This document shows, one piece after another, positions 46,296 to 54,266 of a stretch of DNA of 64,000 nt. Source of the stretch: Clostridiales bacterium UBA1206. GTDB taxonomy: Bacteria; Bacillota; Clostridia; Oscillospirales; CAG-382. The DNA is taken from NCBI GenBank assembly GCA_002310055.1, contig DBXS01000033.1, positions 42,039-106,038 on the forward strand, in the 5' to 3' direction. The notes below the pieces were generated by a model that saw nothing but the letters and a program-made list of their open reading frames with translations, ran no database searches and was not told the DNA's origin. Both the position numbers and the translations under genes were made by a program. The number at the start of each line of letters is the position of its first letter. Within the stretch, counting starts at the first letter, position 1.

Positions 46296-48003
46296 TCTTC
46301 CGGTCCGCTTCATATCGGGCGGCGCGGAGACGCGTTCGCTCGTCAAATATTCGGGCAGCGATTTTTGCGCGGTCGTCGAAGGCGCAGATACCGTGGGTCT
46401 GGCGCTGCTTTACGAAAACGTGCGCGTGCACGAATCCGCCTGCCGCGGCGAAAGCATCGCTTTTCCCCCGCTCGAAGCCGGCGTGTATACCTTTGTGCTT
46501 TCGGCGAACGGCAGGGTAGTGACGCACGACCGCGTGGTCTACTACGCCGAAAAATATCCGCTCATAACTCCGCCTAAAGGTATAATATACCATATCTTCG
46601 TCGACCGCTTCGCGCGCGGCGGCGACGTCCCCGTGAGGAGCGACGCCGTGATGAACGACGACTGGTACGGCGGCGTGCCGCAGTACGCCGAATATCCGGG
46701 CATGCCCGTGGAAAACAATATGTTTTTCGGCGGAACGCTTTACGGCGTGGCGGAAAAGCTCGATTATCTGCTTTCGCTCGGGTGCGAATGGCTTTACCTG
46801 AGCCCCATATTCACCGCCTATTCCAACCACAAATACGACACCGCCGATTTTATGTCGGTCGACCCGATGTTCGGCGGCGACGCCGCGCTGAAGCACCTCA
46901 TAAAAGAATGCCACTCGCGCGGGATAAAACTCATACTCGACGGCGTGTTCAATCACGTCGGCGACAGGTCGGTGTATTTCGACAGGCTCGGCCGGTACGG
47001 CGGGGCCTATGTGAATGAAAACTCGCCTTACCGCGAATGGTTCGATATCCGCCCCGACGGCAGCTACGACTGCTGGTGGGGACTTACCAACGTGCCCAAG
47101 ATACGCAAAGTGCGCTCCTACCGCGACTTTATCTGCAAGACCGTCATCCCGCATTATATGGCGATGGGAGTCGACGGCTGGCGGCTCGACGTGGTGGACG
47201 AATACAGCAACGATTTTCTGGAAGAGATCACCCGCGCCGCCAAAACGTGCGACCCCGAAGCCGTCATCATAGGCGAAGTGTGGGAAGACGTCACCGACAA
47301 GGTGGCGTACAGCGAACGCAAAAAGTATTTCTGCGGCGCCTGGCTCGATTCGGCTATGAACTACCCGGTCAGGAACGCCATACTCGAATATTTCGCAAAT
47401 CACGACGCGTCTCCGCTCAAAGCGGTGATCGAAACTCAGACCGCGCATTATCCGCGCCGCTCGCTTCTGTGCCTTATGAATATGCTCGGCACGCACGACA
47501 CCGAACGCGTGCTCACGCTGCTCGGCGGTCAGAGTTCCGAAGGCAAAAGCGGCTCCGAACTCGCCGCCATGCGTCTTGCGCCCCAAGACCGCGAACGCGC
47601 GGTAAAGCTTATCAAAGCGGCGTTCTGGCTGCTGTTCTGCCTGCCCGGCGTGCCGTCGGTCTATTACGGCGACGAAGCGGGGCTTGAAGGCGGCAGGGAT
47701 CCGTTCGACCGCCTGCCTTTCCCGTGGGGGAAAGAAGACGAAGGCATACTGAGTACCGTCCGCGCCGCCGCGAGAGTCAGGCGCGAAAACGAATGTCTCG
47801 TCACGGGCGATACCGAGGTGACCCAGTGCAACGACGGCTTCATCGTCATAAAGCGCACGCTCGGCAAAGAGCGCGTAGTCTGCGTGTGCAATATGTCGCT
47901 TGAATACGATTATAAAGTCGACCCGGCGCTCGTTCCGCTGAACGGCGCGCCGCACGTGCTTTTCCCCGGCGAGACCGGAGTATATAAGGAGACGGCAAAA
48001 TGA
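46288..48003 (+). CDS. GH13 alpha-amylase family enzyme (neopullulanase/cyclomaltodextrinase-like)
   Basis: The 571-residue protein has a short N-terminal beta domain (residues 1-90, CBM34-like but compact) and a GH13 barrel. Catalytic residues are D301 in GWRLDVVDE, E330 in GEVWED and D404 in GTHDTER; FNHVGDRSVYF and a C-terminal beta domain complete it. No signal peptide is present, so it works in the cytosol, most likely cutting alpha-1,4 or alpha-1,6 links of glycogen or maltodextrins next to GlgP. Neopullulanase-type rather than branching enzyme is favoured by the N-domain and length. It overlaps the next gene (ATGA). Confidence 0.9.
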   Translation: MVDLPVRFISGGAETRSLVKYSGSDFCAVVEGADTVGLALLYENVRVHESACRGESIAFPPLEAGVYTFVLSANGRVVTHDRVVYYAEKYPLITPPKGIIYHIFVDRFARGGDVPVRSDAVMNDDWYGGVPQYAEYPGMPVENNMFFGGTLYGVAEKLDYLLSLGCEWLYLSPIFTAYSNHKYDTADFMSVDPMFGGDAALKHLIKECHSRGIKLILDGVFNHVGDRSVYFDRLGRYGGAYVNENSPYREWFDIRPDGSYDCWWGLTNVPKIRKVRSYRDFICKTVIPHYMAMGVDGWRLDVVDEYSNDFLEEITRAAKTCDPEAVIIGEVWEDVTDKVAYSERKKYFCGAWLDSAMNYPVRNAILEYFANHDASPLKAVIETQTAHYPRRSLLCLMNMLGTHDTERVLTLLGGQSSEGKSGSELAAMRLAPQDRERAVKLIKAAFWLLFCLPGVPSVYYGDEAGLEGGRDPFDRLPFPWGKEDEGILSTVRAAARVRRENECLVTGDTEVTQCNDGFIVIKRTLGKERVVCVCNMSLEYDYKVDPALVPLNGAPHVLFPGETGVYKETAK

Positions 48004-48737
48004 AAGAACAAATGATTTCCGATCTGCGCGCGCTCGGCGTGCGCGAGGGCGATTCGCTGCTCGTGCATACCGCGTTTTCCAAGCTCGGCAAAAACGTCGA
48101 CCCCGCCGAAGTCATAGACGCCCTGCGCACGGCGCTCGGCGAAAAAGGCACGCTGGTGCTGCCCGCGCTTTCGTGGGCGAACGTCACCGCCGCAAACCCC
48201 GTGTTCGACGTAAACGCCACGCCGGTCTGCGTGGGTTTCCTGCCGGAATATTTCCGCCGTCTTCCGGGCGTGAAACGCTCGGTCCACCCCACCCATTCGT
48301 GCTGCGCGATAGGGTATAAAGCCGGGTATTATCTGGAGTCGCACCAGGCGGATATCACTCCGGTGGGCCCGAATTCGCCGTTTTCCAAGCTCGCGCGCGA
48401 CGGCGGCAAGATCCTGTTTCTGGGGTGCGGCACCACGCCCAACACCTCGATGCACGGAATAGAAGAGCTCGTGGTTCCGGATTATCTTTACGGCGACGAT
48501 ATCGTCTACACGATCACCGACAACGAAGGCAGGACGTATACCAAAAAGTATCACACTCACGGCTTCGCCCGCACCGCTCAGCGTTACGAGCGCGCCGAAG
48601 AACTGCTTTCGCCGGGCGAGATTTCGCGCGGCAAGGTGCTTCAGGCGGAATGCACGCTTATGTACGCGCCCGCGCTTTGGCACAAGGCGGCGGAGGCGCT
48701 GCGCCGCGATCCGCACTGCATGGTGGATATTTACTGA
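48000..48737 (+). CDS. AAC(3)/FrbF-like acetyl-CoA-dependent N-acetyltransferase
   Basis: The 245-residue protein matches the aminoglycoside 3-N-acetyltransferase fold: DSLLVHTAFSKLGKNV, GTLVLPALSW, then VKRSVHPTHSCCAIG and GPNSPFSKLARDGGKILFLGCG. The family also includes enzymes unrelated to drug resistance, such as Bacillus YokD-like and FrbF-like acetyltransferases. Being the coupled last gene of a glycogen operon, it more likely acts on an amino sugar or other metabolite than on antibiotics; the substrate is unknown. Confidence 0.8.
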   Translation: MKEQMISDLRALGVREGDSLLVHTAFSKLGKNVDPAEVIDALRTALGEKGTLVLPALSWANVTAANPVFDVNATPVCVGFLPEYFRRLPGVKRSVHPTHSCCAIGYKAGYYLESHQADITPVGPNSPFSKLARDGGKILFLGCGTTPNTSMHGIEELVVPDYLYGDDIVYTITDNEGRTYTKKYHTHGFARTAQRYERAEELLSPGEISRGKVLQAECTLMYAPALWHKAAEALRRDPHCMVDIY

Positions 48738-48786
48738 AAACGCGGCGGATCTATTCTAAAAAATTTTACAATTTTTGCAAAAAATA

Positions 48787-48815
48787 TTGACAAATCCAAA
48801 AACGTGTTATATAAT
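48787..48815 (+). promoter_or_regulatory. promoter of the SigH-like sigma factor gene
   Basis: TTGACA at 48787-48792, a 17-base spacer, and TATAAT at 48810-48815; both hexamers perfect. Confidence 0.8.
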
Positions 48816-48851
48816 GCCTATTTGTAAAGGCAGAATTTCCGGCGGTGTGAT

Positions 48852-49424
48852 ATGCGTAAAACTAACAACTCCAATCCTTATGAACAAACCGCCGAATACG
48901 AACTTATCCTTGCGGCAAGGAACAACGACGACTCGGCTTTCGAGACCTTGTATAAACGTTACATCCCGCTTGTAAACGGGTGCGTTTCGTCCTTTCAGGT
49001 CCCCCCTTCCGAACGCGACGACCTTTTTCAGGAAGGTATGATCGGGCTTCTGAAAGCGATCCGCACATACGACAATACCTCTTCCGCATTCCAGACCTAT
49101 GCCTCGCTTTGCGTAAAGCGCAGTATGATCAGCGCCTTGCGCAAGTATAACCGCGCAAACCGTTTGGTATATTCGGCAGAAGTACCGGATCATATCCCCG
49201 CCCCGCACGACGCGGCCGCCGGCGACAGATACCGGGACGAAGACAGACAGCGCATAATGAGCTTTGTAAACGAGCTTTCACCTTTTGAAAAGAAAACGTT
49301 TTCCCTGTATATTTCGGGTATGAAGTATTCTTCTATGGCCGAAAAACTGGGCTGTTCTGTCAAAAGCGTAGATAACGCAATAACTCGAATAAAATCCAAG
49401 ATCAAAAAGTTCAAGGCGCGGTAA
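48852..49424 (+). CDS. sigma-70 family RNA polymerase sigma factor, SigH-like
   Basis: The 190-residue protein has region 2 (YELILAARNNDDSAFETLYKRY, ERDDLFQEGMIGLLKAIRTYD, FQTYASLCVKRSMISALRKYNR) and region 4 (LSPFEKKTFSLYISGMKYSSMAEKLGCSVKSVDNAITRIKSKI). Its size and the form of region 2.2-2.3 resemble Firmicutes SigH rather than ECF factors. SigH-type factors control the transition to stationary phase, competence or sporulation; no such target gene is next to it. It is driven by a consensus vegetative promoter and followed 52 bases later by a zinc-ribbon gene. Confidence 0.87.
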   Translation: MRKTNNSNPYEQTAEYELILAARNNDDSAFETLYKRYIPLVNGCVSSFQVPPSERDDLFQEGMIGLLKAIRTYDNTSSAFQTYASLCVKRSMISALRKYNRANRLVYSAEVPDHIPAPHDAAAGDRYRDEDRQRIMSFVNELSPFEKKTFSLYISGMKYSSMAEKLGCSVKSVDNAITRIKSKIKKFKAR

Positions 49425-49461
49425 TACGCCCCTAACAAGGGTTTATTATAAAATTTTCAAG

Positions 49462-49473
49462 TGAGGTACCTCA
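49462..49473 (+). promoter_or_regulatory. palindromic ribosome binding site of the zinc-ribbon gene
   Basis: The Shine-Dalgarno GAGG lies inside a perfect 12-base palindrome TGAGGTACCTCA, four bases before the ATG. It could bind a dimeric regulator or be chance. Confidence 0.35.
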
Positions 49474-49476
49474 AAC

Positions 49477-49752
49477 ATGTTCGAAGACAAGACATTGGTT
49501 TGCAAAGAATGCGGTAAAGAATTCGTTTTCACCGCAGGCGAACAGGAATTCTACGCAGCTCGCGGCTTCCAGAACGAACCGCAGAGATGCAAAGAATGCA
49601 GAGCGGCAAGAAAGAACGCTGCTAAAGCTCCGCGCGAGATGTTCACCGGCGTTTGCGCTAAATGCGGCAAAGAAGCTACCGTTCCTTTCCAGCCCACCAC
49701 TGACAGACCTATTTACTGCAGTGAATGCTTCGCAGCTATGAAGCAGAACTAA
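49477..49752 (+). CDS. double zinc-ribbon protein (zf-trcl type)
   Basis: The 91-residue protein carries two treble-clef/zinc-ribbon units: C-x2-C at residues 9-12 (CKECGKEF) paired with CKEC near 38, and CAKC near 60 paired with CSEC near 81. The first half, ending RCKECRAARK, matches the zf-trcl family of small bacterial zinc proteins, often found as single short genes of unknown role; binding to nucleic acid or ribosomes is a guess. It has a strong terminator. The codons used are those of highly expressed genes, so it may be abundant. Confidence 0.85.
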   Translation: MFEDKTLVCKECGKEFVFTAGEQEFYAARGFQNEPQRCKECRAARKNAAKAPREMFTGVCAKCGKEATVPFQPTTDRPIYCSECFAAMKQN

Positions 49753-49783
49753 GGCGTAAAGGCAAACGACAAACAATGACTAC

Positions 49784-49815
49784 AAAAAGAGCGCTTTGAT
49801 CAAGCGCTCTTTTTG
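49784..49815 (+). terminator. terminator of the zinc-ribbon gene
   Basis: AAAAAGAGCGCTT-TGATC-AAGCGCTCTTTTT: a 13-base-pair stem including the A/T ends, and a T-run. Confidence 0.9.
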
Positions 49816-49836
49816 CGTTTATATCTTGCGCGTTTA

Positions 49837-49866
49837 TTGACAAACGCGCCCCTTTTGTGCTATAAT
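49837..49866 (+). promoter_or_regulatory. promoter of ilvBN
   Basis: TTGACA at 49837-49842, an 18-base spacer, and TATAAT at 49861-49866, 25 bases before ilvB. No leader peptide or T-box fits in so short a leader. Confidence 0.8.
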
Positions 49867-49890
49867 CCACTAAAAGAAGGCGGTGAAACA

Positions 49891-51420
49891 ATGAAAGGTT
49901 CGCAAATCGTCGTCGAGTGCCTCAAAAGCCACGGCGTAACGCATATATTCGGTTACCCCGGCGGAAGCGTGCTTCCGGTCTATGACGCGCTGATCGGCTC
50001 CGGCATAACGCATATACTTTCCTCGCACGAGCAGTTCGCCTGCCACGCGGCGGACGGCTACGCCCGCGCAACGGGAAAAGCCGGCGTGGTGCTCGCCACC
50101 AGCGGACCTGGCGCCACCAATCTGGTCACGGGCATCGCCAACGCGTATATGGATTCCATCCCGCTCGTCGCGATAACCGGCAACGTAAAGCTTTCGCTCT
50201 TGGGGCACGACGCGTTCCAGGAAATAGATATCACCGGCGTCACAATGCCTGTCACCAAACACAATTTCATAGTCAAATCCGCGTCCGAGCTCGCAAGCGC
50301 CTTAAAGCGCGCGTTCCTCATAGCGAATTCGGGGCGCAAAGGACCGGTGCTGGTCGATATACCCACCGATATATTCGATACCGAAACTCAGGAATGCGAC
50401 GTGACGCCGCTCCCCGCGCGCGAATACCATCCGTCCGCGGAAGAGATCGAAAACGCCGTAAACGCGGTCAACGCCTGCAAGTACCCGTTCATCTGCGCGG
50501 GCGGGGGAGTCATAGCTTCCGAAAGTTCAGACGAACTTTTTGCGCTGGCTCACCGCATAAACAGTCCGGTCGCCGTGACCGCTATGGGCAAGGGCGCGTT
50601 CCCCGCGCACGATACGCTCTACGCCGGAGTCGTGGGTATGAACCTTGGCGAACAGGCAAAGCGCGCGCTCAAAAAGTGCGACCTGTTTATTGCAATGGGC
50701 ATACGTTTTTCCGAACGTCTTATGAAAAACGTGGTCTCGTTCGCGCCGAATGCAAAGATACTGCATATGGATATCGACGCCGCCGAGACCGGAAAGAACG
50801 CCGAATATCACACCCGCGTGGTGGGCGATATGAAAGAGACGCTCAAATCGCTTCTTCCGCGCGTAAATGAAAAGCCTTACAAGGGCTTTGAGGGCGGAAA
50901 ACCGCCGGCGGAAGGCTTTTTCGGCGTTATCGAACGCCACCGCCGCGGCGTTATCGTCACCACCGAAGTCGGCCTGCATCAGATCGAGGCGGTCAACCGC
51001 ATAGGCACCGAACAGCCGCGCACCTTCATAACCAGCGGCGGGCTCGGGACTATGGGTTTCGGGCTCCCAGCCGCTATAGGAGCGTCTGTCGGCACCGGCA
51101 AGCGGGTGATCAACGTCGCCGGCGACGGCAGTTTCAATATGAATATGCAGGAACTTTCCACCGCCGCGCGTTACGGACTCCCCGTGACTCAGGTTGTCGT
51201 GTACAACGGTTCGTTGGGCATGATAGAAAAATGGCAGAACGAGCAGTACGGCGGCAGGATATTCCAGACCAAACTGCCGCGTATAGAATATTCCGCGCTG
51301 TCGCGCGCTTTCGGCGTGCCGTACGCGCACGCGTCGACCGAAAAAGAACTCGATAACGCGCTGTCCGACGCGGAGACGGGGTCCGGTCCGTATCTTATCG
51401 TGTGGGAGGGGCAGATATGA
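49891..51420 (+). CDS. ilvB: acetolactate synthase large subunit
   Basis: The 509-residue ThDP enzyme makes acetolactate or acetohydroxybutyrate for branched-chain amino acids. It shows HIFGYPGGSVLPVYDAL, the catalytic Glu47 in SSHEQFACHAADGYARATGK, and the ThDP/Mg motif VAGDGSFNMNMQELSTAARYGLPV. It is shorter than the usual 540-590 residues; the shortening is spread through the middle domain and C-terminus. I used the ATG at 49891 after AGAAGGCGG. Its stop overlaps the ilvN start (ATGA). Confidence 0.93.
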   Translation: MKGSQIVVECLKSHGVTHIFGYPGGSVLPVYDALIGSGITHILSSHEQFACHAADGYARATGKAGVVLATSGPGATNLVTGIANAYMDSIPLVAITGNVKLSLLGHDAFQEIDITGVTMPVTKHNFIVKSASELASALKRAFLIANSGRKGPVLVDIPTDIFDTETQECDVTPLPAREYHPSAEEIENAVNAVNACKYPFICAGGGVIASESSDELFALAHRINSPVAVTAMGKGAFPAHDTLYAGVVGMNLGEQAKRALKKCDLFIAMGIRFSERLMKNVVSFAPNAKILHMDIDAAETGKNAEYHTRVVGDMKETLKSLLPRVNEKPYKGFEGGKPPAEGFFGVIERHRRGVIVTTEVGLHQIEAVNRIGTEQPRTFITSGGLGTMGFGLPAAIGASVGTGKRVINVAGDGSFNMNMQELSTAARYGLPVTQVVVYNGSLGMIEKWQNEQYGGRIFQTKLPRIEYSALSRAFGVPYAHASTEKELDNALSDAETGSGPYLIVWEGQI

Positions 51421-51875
51421 AAACGCGCATCTTTTCGGCGTTCGTCAACAACAACTCGGGCGTTCTCACGCGCATTTCCGGTCTGTTCGCGCGGCGCGGC
51501 TACAACATAAAAAGCCTCACCGTCGGCGAGACGACCGATCCGCGCGTTTCGCGCATGACCATTGAATGCCTGGGCGACGACCGCACTTTCGAGCAGATCG
51601 AAAGCCAGCTCGGCAAGGTCGAAGACGTCATAAGCGTCGCCATGCTTGATCCCGAACGCACCGTGTGCCGCGAGCTTTTCCTTATAAGCGTGCGCGGCGG
51701 CGCGTTACCTCAGCGCGAAGAGGATCATCTGGATTACCGCGTCGTTTCTCAAAGCGCTTCCGGCGCGGTCTACGAGCTGTGCGGCACGGGCGAAGACCTC
51801 GGGCGCTTTTGCTCGATGTTCCCCGGCGCCAAGTTCGATATCGCCCGTACCGGCATAACCGCGGTAGAAAAGTAA
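51417..51875 (+). CDS. ilvN: acetolactate synthase small (regulatory) subunit
   Basis: The 152-residue protein starts with an ACT domain (FSAFVNNNSGVLTRISGLFARRGYNIKSL in two strands and a helix), the valine-binding feedback module, followed by a C-terminal ALS small-subunit domain. It activates IlvB and gives feedback inhibition by valine. Translation is coupled to ilvB by a 4-base overlap. The SGNH hydrolase gene follows 11 bases on. Confidence 0.95.
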   Translation: MKTRIFSAFVNNNSGVLTRISGLFARRGYNIKSLTVGETTDPRVSRMTIECLGDDRTFEQIESQLGKVEDVISVAMLDPERTVCRELFLISVRGGALPQREEDHLDYRVVSQSASGAVYELCGTGEDLGRFCSMFPGAKFDIARTGITAVEK

Positions 51876-51886
51876 GAGGTGGAACT

Positions 51887-52456
51887 ATGAAGATCCTTAT
51901 GCTCGGCAACAGTTTTACTTACTGCAACGATCTCGATAAAATGCTCGCCGAAAGGCTGAACGCCTGCGTCGTGCGCAACGTGCGCGGCGGCGCGCGGCTT
52001 TCGGAACAGCTCAACCCCGCGACGGAGCTCGGCGCAAACGCCAAAAAACTTTTTGAAGAAAAATGGGATTACGTCGTGCTGCAGGAAATGTCCCGCGGGC
52101 CCGTGACCGAAAAAGAAAGCTTTATGCAAAGCGTAAAAGAGCTGTCGTCGCGCGCAAGGGAATGCGGCGCAAAGCCGCTGCTCTACGCAACCTGGGCGTA
52201 CCGCGAAGGCAGCGAAAAGCTTGCGTCCACCGGGCTCGGGTATAAAGAAATGACGCTGGCGCTGCACGATTCGTATCACGAAGCCGCCGCGGCTAACGGC
52301 TGCCTTGTCGCCGACGTGGGCGACGCGTTCTACGAGATGCGCGAAAAAGCGGACGAGCTTTTTGTTGAAGACGATTATCACCCCGGCGTATACGGATCCG
52401 GCCTCGCCGCCGACGTCATCGCCGCGGTCATCAGAGAAGATGTGAAAAATGGCTAA
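51887..52456 (+). CDS. SGNH/GDSL-like hydrolase
   Basis: The 189-residue protein begins MKILMLGNSFTYCND, with the nucleophile-type GNS (Ser9), then VVLQEMSRGPVTEKESF and the C-terminal DDYHPGVYGSGL that supplies the Asp-x-x-His pair. This is the layout of DUF4886-type SGNH hydrolases acting on esters or acetylated sugars. No signal peptide is present. It lies between ilvN and an Mbeg1-like lipase, overlapping the latter by eight bases, so the two putative hydrolases may act together. Confidence 0.8.
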   Translation: MKILMLGNSFTYCNDLDKMLAERLNACVVRNVRGGARLSEQLNPATELGANAKKLFEEKWDYVVLQEMSRGPVTEKESFMQSVKELSSRARECGAKPLLYATWAYREGSEKLASTGLGYKEMTLALHDSYHEAAAANGCLVADVGDAFYEMREKADELFVEDDYHPGVYGSGLAADVIAAVIREDVKNG

Positions 52457-53546
52457 CATACTCGATTACATAGAATGGCGCGGCGATCTGCCCATAAAAG
52501 ACGTCCCGCTAAGCGAAGCCGACGCGTTGGTGTTTTCACGCGCGGCGTATATGCCGCTCGAAGGTCTGCTCGGCGAATCCGACGGTCCTGTCCCGCTGGG
52601 CGAGCTTTATACCGCGCTCGCCGAACAGTTCGCAAGCGGCGAAAAACAGCAGCTTATCGAAGGCGACGAAAAACTCTGCCGCCTTATGGCGCGCGCCCCG
52701 CGCTACGCGAATATCGGCGCCGCGCACTACGTCAATATCGTCGACGAATTTTCGGAAAAGCAGTTTTCGGCGGTGACTTTCGTGCTGCCGGACGGCATCT
52801 GCGTGGCGTTCCGCGGTACCGACGGCACGGTTTTGGGCTGGAAAGAAGACTTCAATATGGCGTTTTCGGACGTCGTCCCCGCGCAGATGGACGCGGTGAA
52901 ATATCTCGAACGTTCCGCGCACGTGTTCGACGGGAGCATCCGCGTGACCGGACATTCCAAAGGCGGAAATCTTGCTATCTACGCTTCGGCGTTCTGCGAC
53001 CCCGAGACCAAGCAGCGTATCATAGCGGTGCGCAGCCACGACGGGCCGGGGTTTTCGGATAAGATCGCCAACACCGAAGAATATATGCAGACTATGCCGC
53101 TGGTGCGCACGTTCCTGCCGCAGTCTTCGGTGATAGGTATGCTTATGGTCCACCGCGAAGAGACCGTCATAGTAAAAAGCACCGAGCACGCGCTTATGCA
53201 GCACGACCTTTACAGCTGGTGCGTGCGGCGCGGAGGTTTCGAGCGGGTGGAAGAGCTCACCGATATGAGCCGTTTCGTCGACGACACGCTAAAGCGCTGG
53301 GTATGCGAAATGCCAGTCGCCGAGCGCGGCAAGATGGTCGAAGCCGTGTTCAAGGTGATAGGCACCGGCGGCACCTCCGCCATCAAAGACATTATGGCGG
53401 GCACACACAGCATAACTATGGTGCGCGCCTATGCGGCGCTCGATCCGGAATCCAAACGCGTGGTCTCGGACGGACTCAGGATACTTCGCGAATGCGCTTC
53501 CGCCGCAGAAGCGCGCAGAAAGGCTTCCAAAGCGGCAAAGGTATAA
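52449..53546 (+). CDS. Mbeg1-like alpha/beta hydrolase (DUF2974)
   Basis: The 365-residue protein matches the Mbeg1-like family: NILDYIEWRGDLPIKDVPLSEADALVFSRAAYMPLEG at the start (in two blocks), CVAFRGTDGTVLGWKEDFNMAF, and the nucleophile elbow GHSKGGNLAIY with Ser170, then a C-terminal helical part. The family has a lipase-like fold, but the physiological substrate is unknown. Cytosolic. Last gene of the ilvBN transcript. Confidence 0.88.
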   Translation: MANILDYIEWRGDLPIKDVPLSEADALVFSRAAYMPLEGLLGESDGPVPLGELYTALAEQFASGEKQQLIEGDEKLCRLMARAPRYANIGAAHYVNIVDEFSEKQFSAVTFVLPDGICVAFRGTDGTVLGWKEDFNMAFSDVVPAQMDAVKYLERSAHVFDGSIRVTGHSKGGNLAIYASAFCDPETKQRIIAVRSHDGPGFSDKIANTEEYMQTMPLVRTFLPQSSVIGMLMVHREETVIVKSTEHALMQHDLYSWCVRRGGFERVEELTDMSRFVDDTLKRWVCEMPVAERGKMVEAVFKVIGTGGTSAIKDIMAGTHSITMVRAYAALDPESKRVVSDGLRILRECASAAEARRKASKAAKV

Positions 53547-53552
53547 AAAAAC

Positions 53553-53590
53553 GGTCACGAACGGTTCTGTTCGCGACCTTTTCGTTTTAT
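53553..53590. terminator. convergent terminator after the Mbeg1-like gene
   Basis: GGTC-A-CGAAC pairs with GTTCG-C-GACC (53553-53578), followed by TTTTCGTTTTATTTT; A-rich sequence on the other side serves the minus-strand gene. Confidence 0.7.
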
Positions 53591-54075
53591 TTTATCTCGG
53601 TATATATCATCCCGCGCTCGCCTCTGTCGGAACGCATCAGCGCCGCGTGCGGCGATACCGTCACCGCTTTGGGCGGCGTTACCGCGGGGATGATATCGCG
53701 GTCGGGTCTGCGCAGCAGGGTGATGTGCGGCGAAAACGGCTTTTTGTCGAACGGCACGCCCGCTTTTTCCAGTTCCGCCCTTATTTTCGCCGCGTAAGCG
53801 TACATTTCACGGCTCGCCTTTACGCCGACCCACCATACGCCGTTAAATTTGCCCACGCCCGCAAGCTCTATCGCAAATTCCGGTTCGCCGCAGGATCTGA
53901 GTATACGCAGTATCTTTTCGGGATGATCGTATTCGCCTGTAAAGGCAAGCGTAAGGTGAATATTCGCGCGCGAGGTGTAATTTCCGCGCACTCCCGCTTC
54001 TTTGAGCGCCGCCTGCGTTTTGCACACCGCGTCAACGGTTTCTTTGTCCGGGATAAGAGCTATAAAGAGCCGCAT
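53587..54075 (-). CDS. thpR: RNA 2',3'-cyclic phosphodiesterase (2'-5' RNA ligase family)
   Basis: The 162-residue protein has both HxT motifs of the 2H phosphoesterase family, H40-L-T42 (NIHLTLAF) and H117-I-T119 (SPHITLLR). It begins MRLFIALIPDKET. ThpR enzymes open 2',3'-cyclic phosphates on RNA ends. The ATG at 54075 has AAAGGGG upstream; the longer frame from 54183 starts upstream of the promoter. Single-gene transcript. Confidence 0.93.
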   Translation of the reverse strand: MRLFIALIPDKETVDAVCKTQAALKEAGVRGNYTSRANIHLTLAFTGEYDHPEKILRILRSCGEPEFAIELAGVGKFNGVWWVGVKASREMYAYAAKIRAELEKAGVPFDKKPFSPHITLLRRPDRDIIPAVTPPKAVTVSPHAALMRSDRGERGMIYTEIK

Positions 54076-54111
54076 ACCGTTTTCACCCCTTTCTTTTTTA
54101 AGCTTTTTACC

Positions 54112-54140
54112 ATTATAACACGGCGTTTGCGCTTTTTCAA
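54112..54140 (-). promoter_or_regulatory. promoter of thpR
   Basis: Minus strand TTGAAA (54140-54135), a 17-base spacer, and TATAAT (54117-54112). Confidence 0.75.
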
Positions 54141-54176
54141 GCGCGGAACGTACAAAAAACGTCCGCGCACGCGCTA

Positions 54177-54205
54177 TTGACATTTTACGCCAAAAGTAGT
54201 ATCAT
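54177..54205 (+). promoter_or_regulatory. promoter of the large surface protein gene
   Basis: TTGACA at 54177-54182, a 17-base spacer, and TATCAT at 54200-54205. It lies back to back with the thpR promoter. Confidence 0.7.
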
Positions 54206-54266
54206 ATTATCAATAACAGACGCACGCGCACCATTTGCGCGGAACGAATCGAACGGAGGTATACGT

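Noticed and set aside
48000..48737. aminoglycoside resistance gene
   Set aside because: The protein has the AAC(3) fold, but it is translation-coupled to glycogen genes and the family contains non-resistance members. Calling it a resistance determinant is not supported.
49861..49890. T-box or attenuator ahead of ilvBN
   Set aside because: Only 25 bases separate the -10 box from the start codon, too short for a leader peptide or T-box.
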